Positions 63,928-64,000 of a stretch of 64,000 nucleotides of DNA are shown here, piece after piece. The DNA comes from Pseudomonas sp. QS1027 (lineage in GTDB: Bacteria; Pseudomonadota; Gammaproteobacteria; Pseudomonadales; Pseudomonadaceae). Position numbers and translations under genes: made by a program. The notes under the pieces were generated by a model. The model saw only the letters and a list, made by a program, of their open reading frames with translations, was not told where the DNA came from and made no database searches. How positions within the stretch are numbered: the first letter of the stretch is position 1; each line of letters opens with the position of its first letter. The DNA lies in assembly GCF_002814235.1 (NCBI RefSeq), contig NZ_PHSU01000003.1:186001-250000 (forward strand). Direction: 5' to 3'.

Positions 63928-64000
63928 GGCTTTGGAGGTCCGCTGAGGTTTTGGGTGTCCAGGCAGGCGGTGGAGGTGGCGCGCGCTGGGCAGGGTTGAG

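Overview
The window is a gene-dense (about 62-64% G+C) bacterial chromosome segment that reads as Pseudomonas, most likely the P. fluorescens lineage. The evidence is an MvaT-family H-NS-like protein next to sbcB and purU, a Pct-type amino-acid chemoreceptor, BglX, FecIR signalling genes, a DUF6124 protein with its leader, and several REP/REPIN-type inverted repeats built on GTAGGAGCCGGCTTGC-like ends. No tRNA, rRNA, CRISPR array, transposase, integrase or replication origin was seen.

Layout. 1-4.7 kb: the 5' part of a dCache sensor protein that runs off the left edge, a DHA2-type drug exporter, a small membrane peptide, a LysR regulator and a periplasmic MBL-fold protein. 4.8-12.7 kb: small oxidoreductases; a LysR regulator divergent from an aruI-like ThDP decarboxylase that is translationally coupled to an aldehyde dehydrogenase; an AraC regulator; an ABM monooxygenase; a flavin reductase; and a tiny exported repeat protein. 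13-18 kb: an MHS-family (alpha-ketoglutarate type) permease behind a well-formed sigma-54 promoter, next to a DctD/MifR-type response regulator and a DctB/MifS-type kinase. 18-22.7 kb: BglX, then a LemA/TPM/TPM cluster.

22.6-25.9 kb is the highlight. A two-gene operon encodes a Family 2 encapsulin-like HK97-fold shell protein followed by a full-length two-domain germacradienol/geosmin synthase with all four metal-binding motifs intact. The shell protein resembles the terpene-cyclase-associated subgroup in sequence but has no room for the cyclic-nucleotide-binding insert typical of that subgroup. The operon sits between ordinary Pseudomonas genes and looks like an accessory insertion encoding an encapsulated geosmin-producing enzyme.

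26-43.7 kb: an rRNA/tRNA-type methyltransferase, an EamA exporter, a DJ-1/PfpI protein with an RHH protein, a FecI-FecR-TonB receptor iron module, a DUF4917 SIR2-like protein, a chemoreceptor plus HD-GYP phosphodiesterase pair, a Fe-type alcohol dehydrogenase, a TetR-SDR-NAD(P)-binding cluster with two matching operator palindromes, a YdcZ-type exporter divergent from a LysR regulator, and a DUF6124 gene behind a multi-hairpin leader.

43.8-64 kb: fumarase, a membrane GGDEF protein, a ferredoxin reductase, an enoyl-CoA hydratase, pyruvate kinase, a lipoprotein, a PilZ protein, a six-gene MoxR/DUF58/DUF4350/DUF4129/SpoIIM/RDD operon, sbcB, mvaT, purU and a PctA-like receptor. From memory, this order closely follows the P. 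aeruginosa PA4333-PA4309 region, which makes this the conserved-core part of the window. Gene-family names are from sequence recognition by eye; no database search was run.
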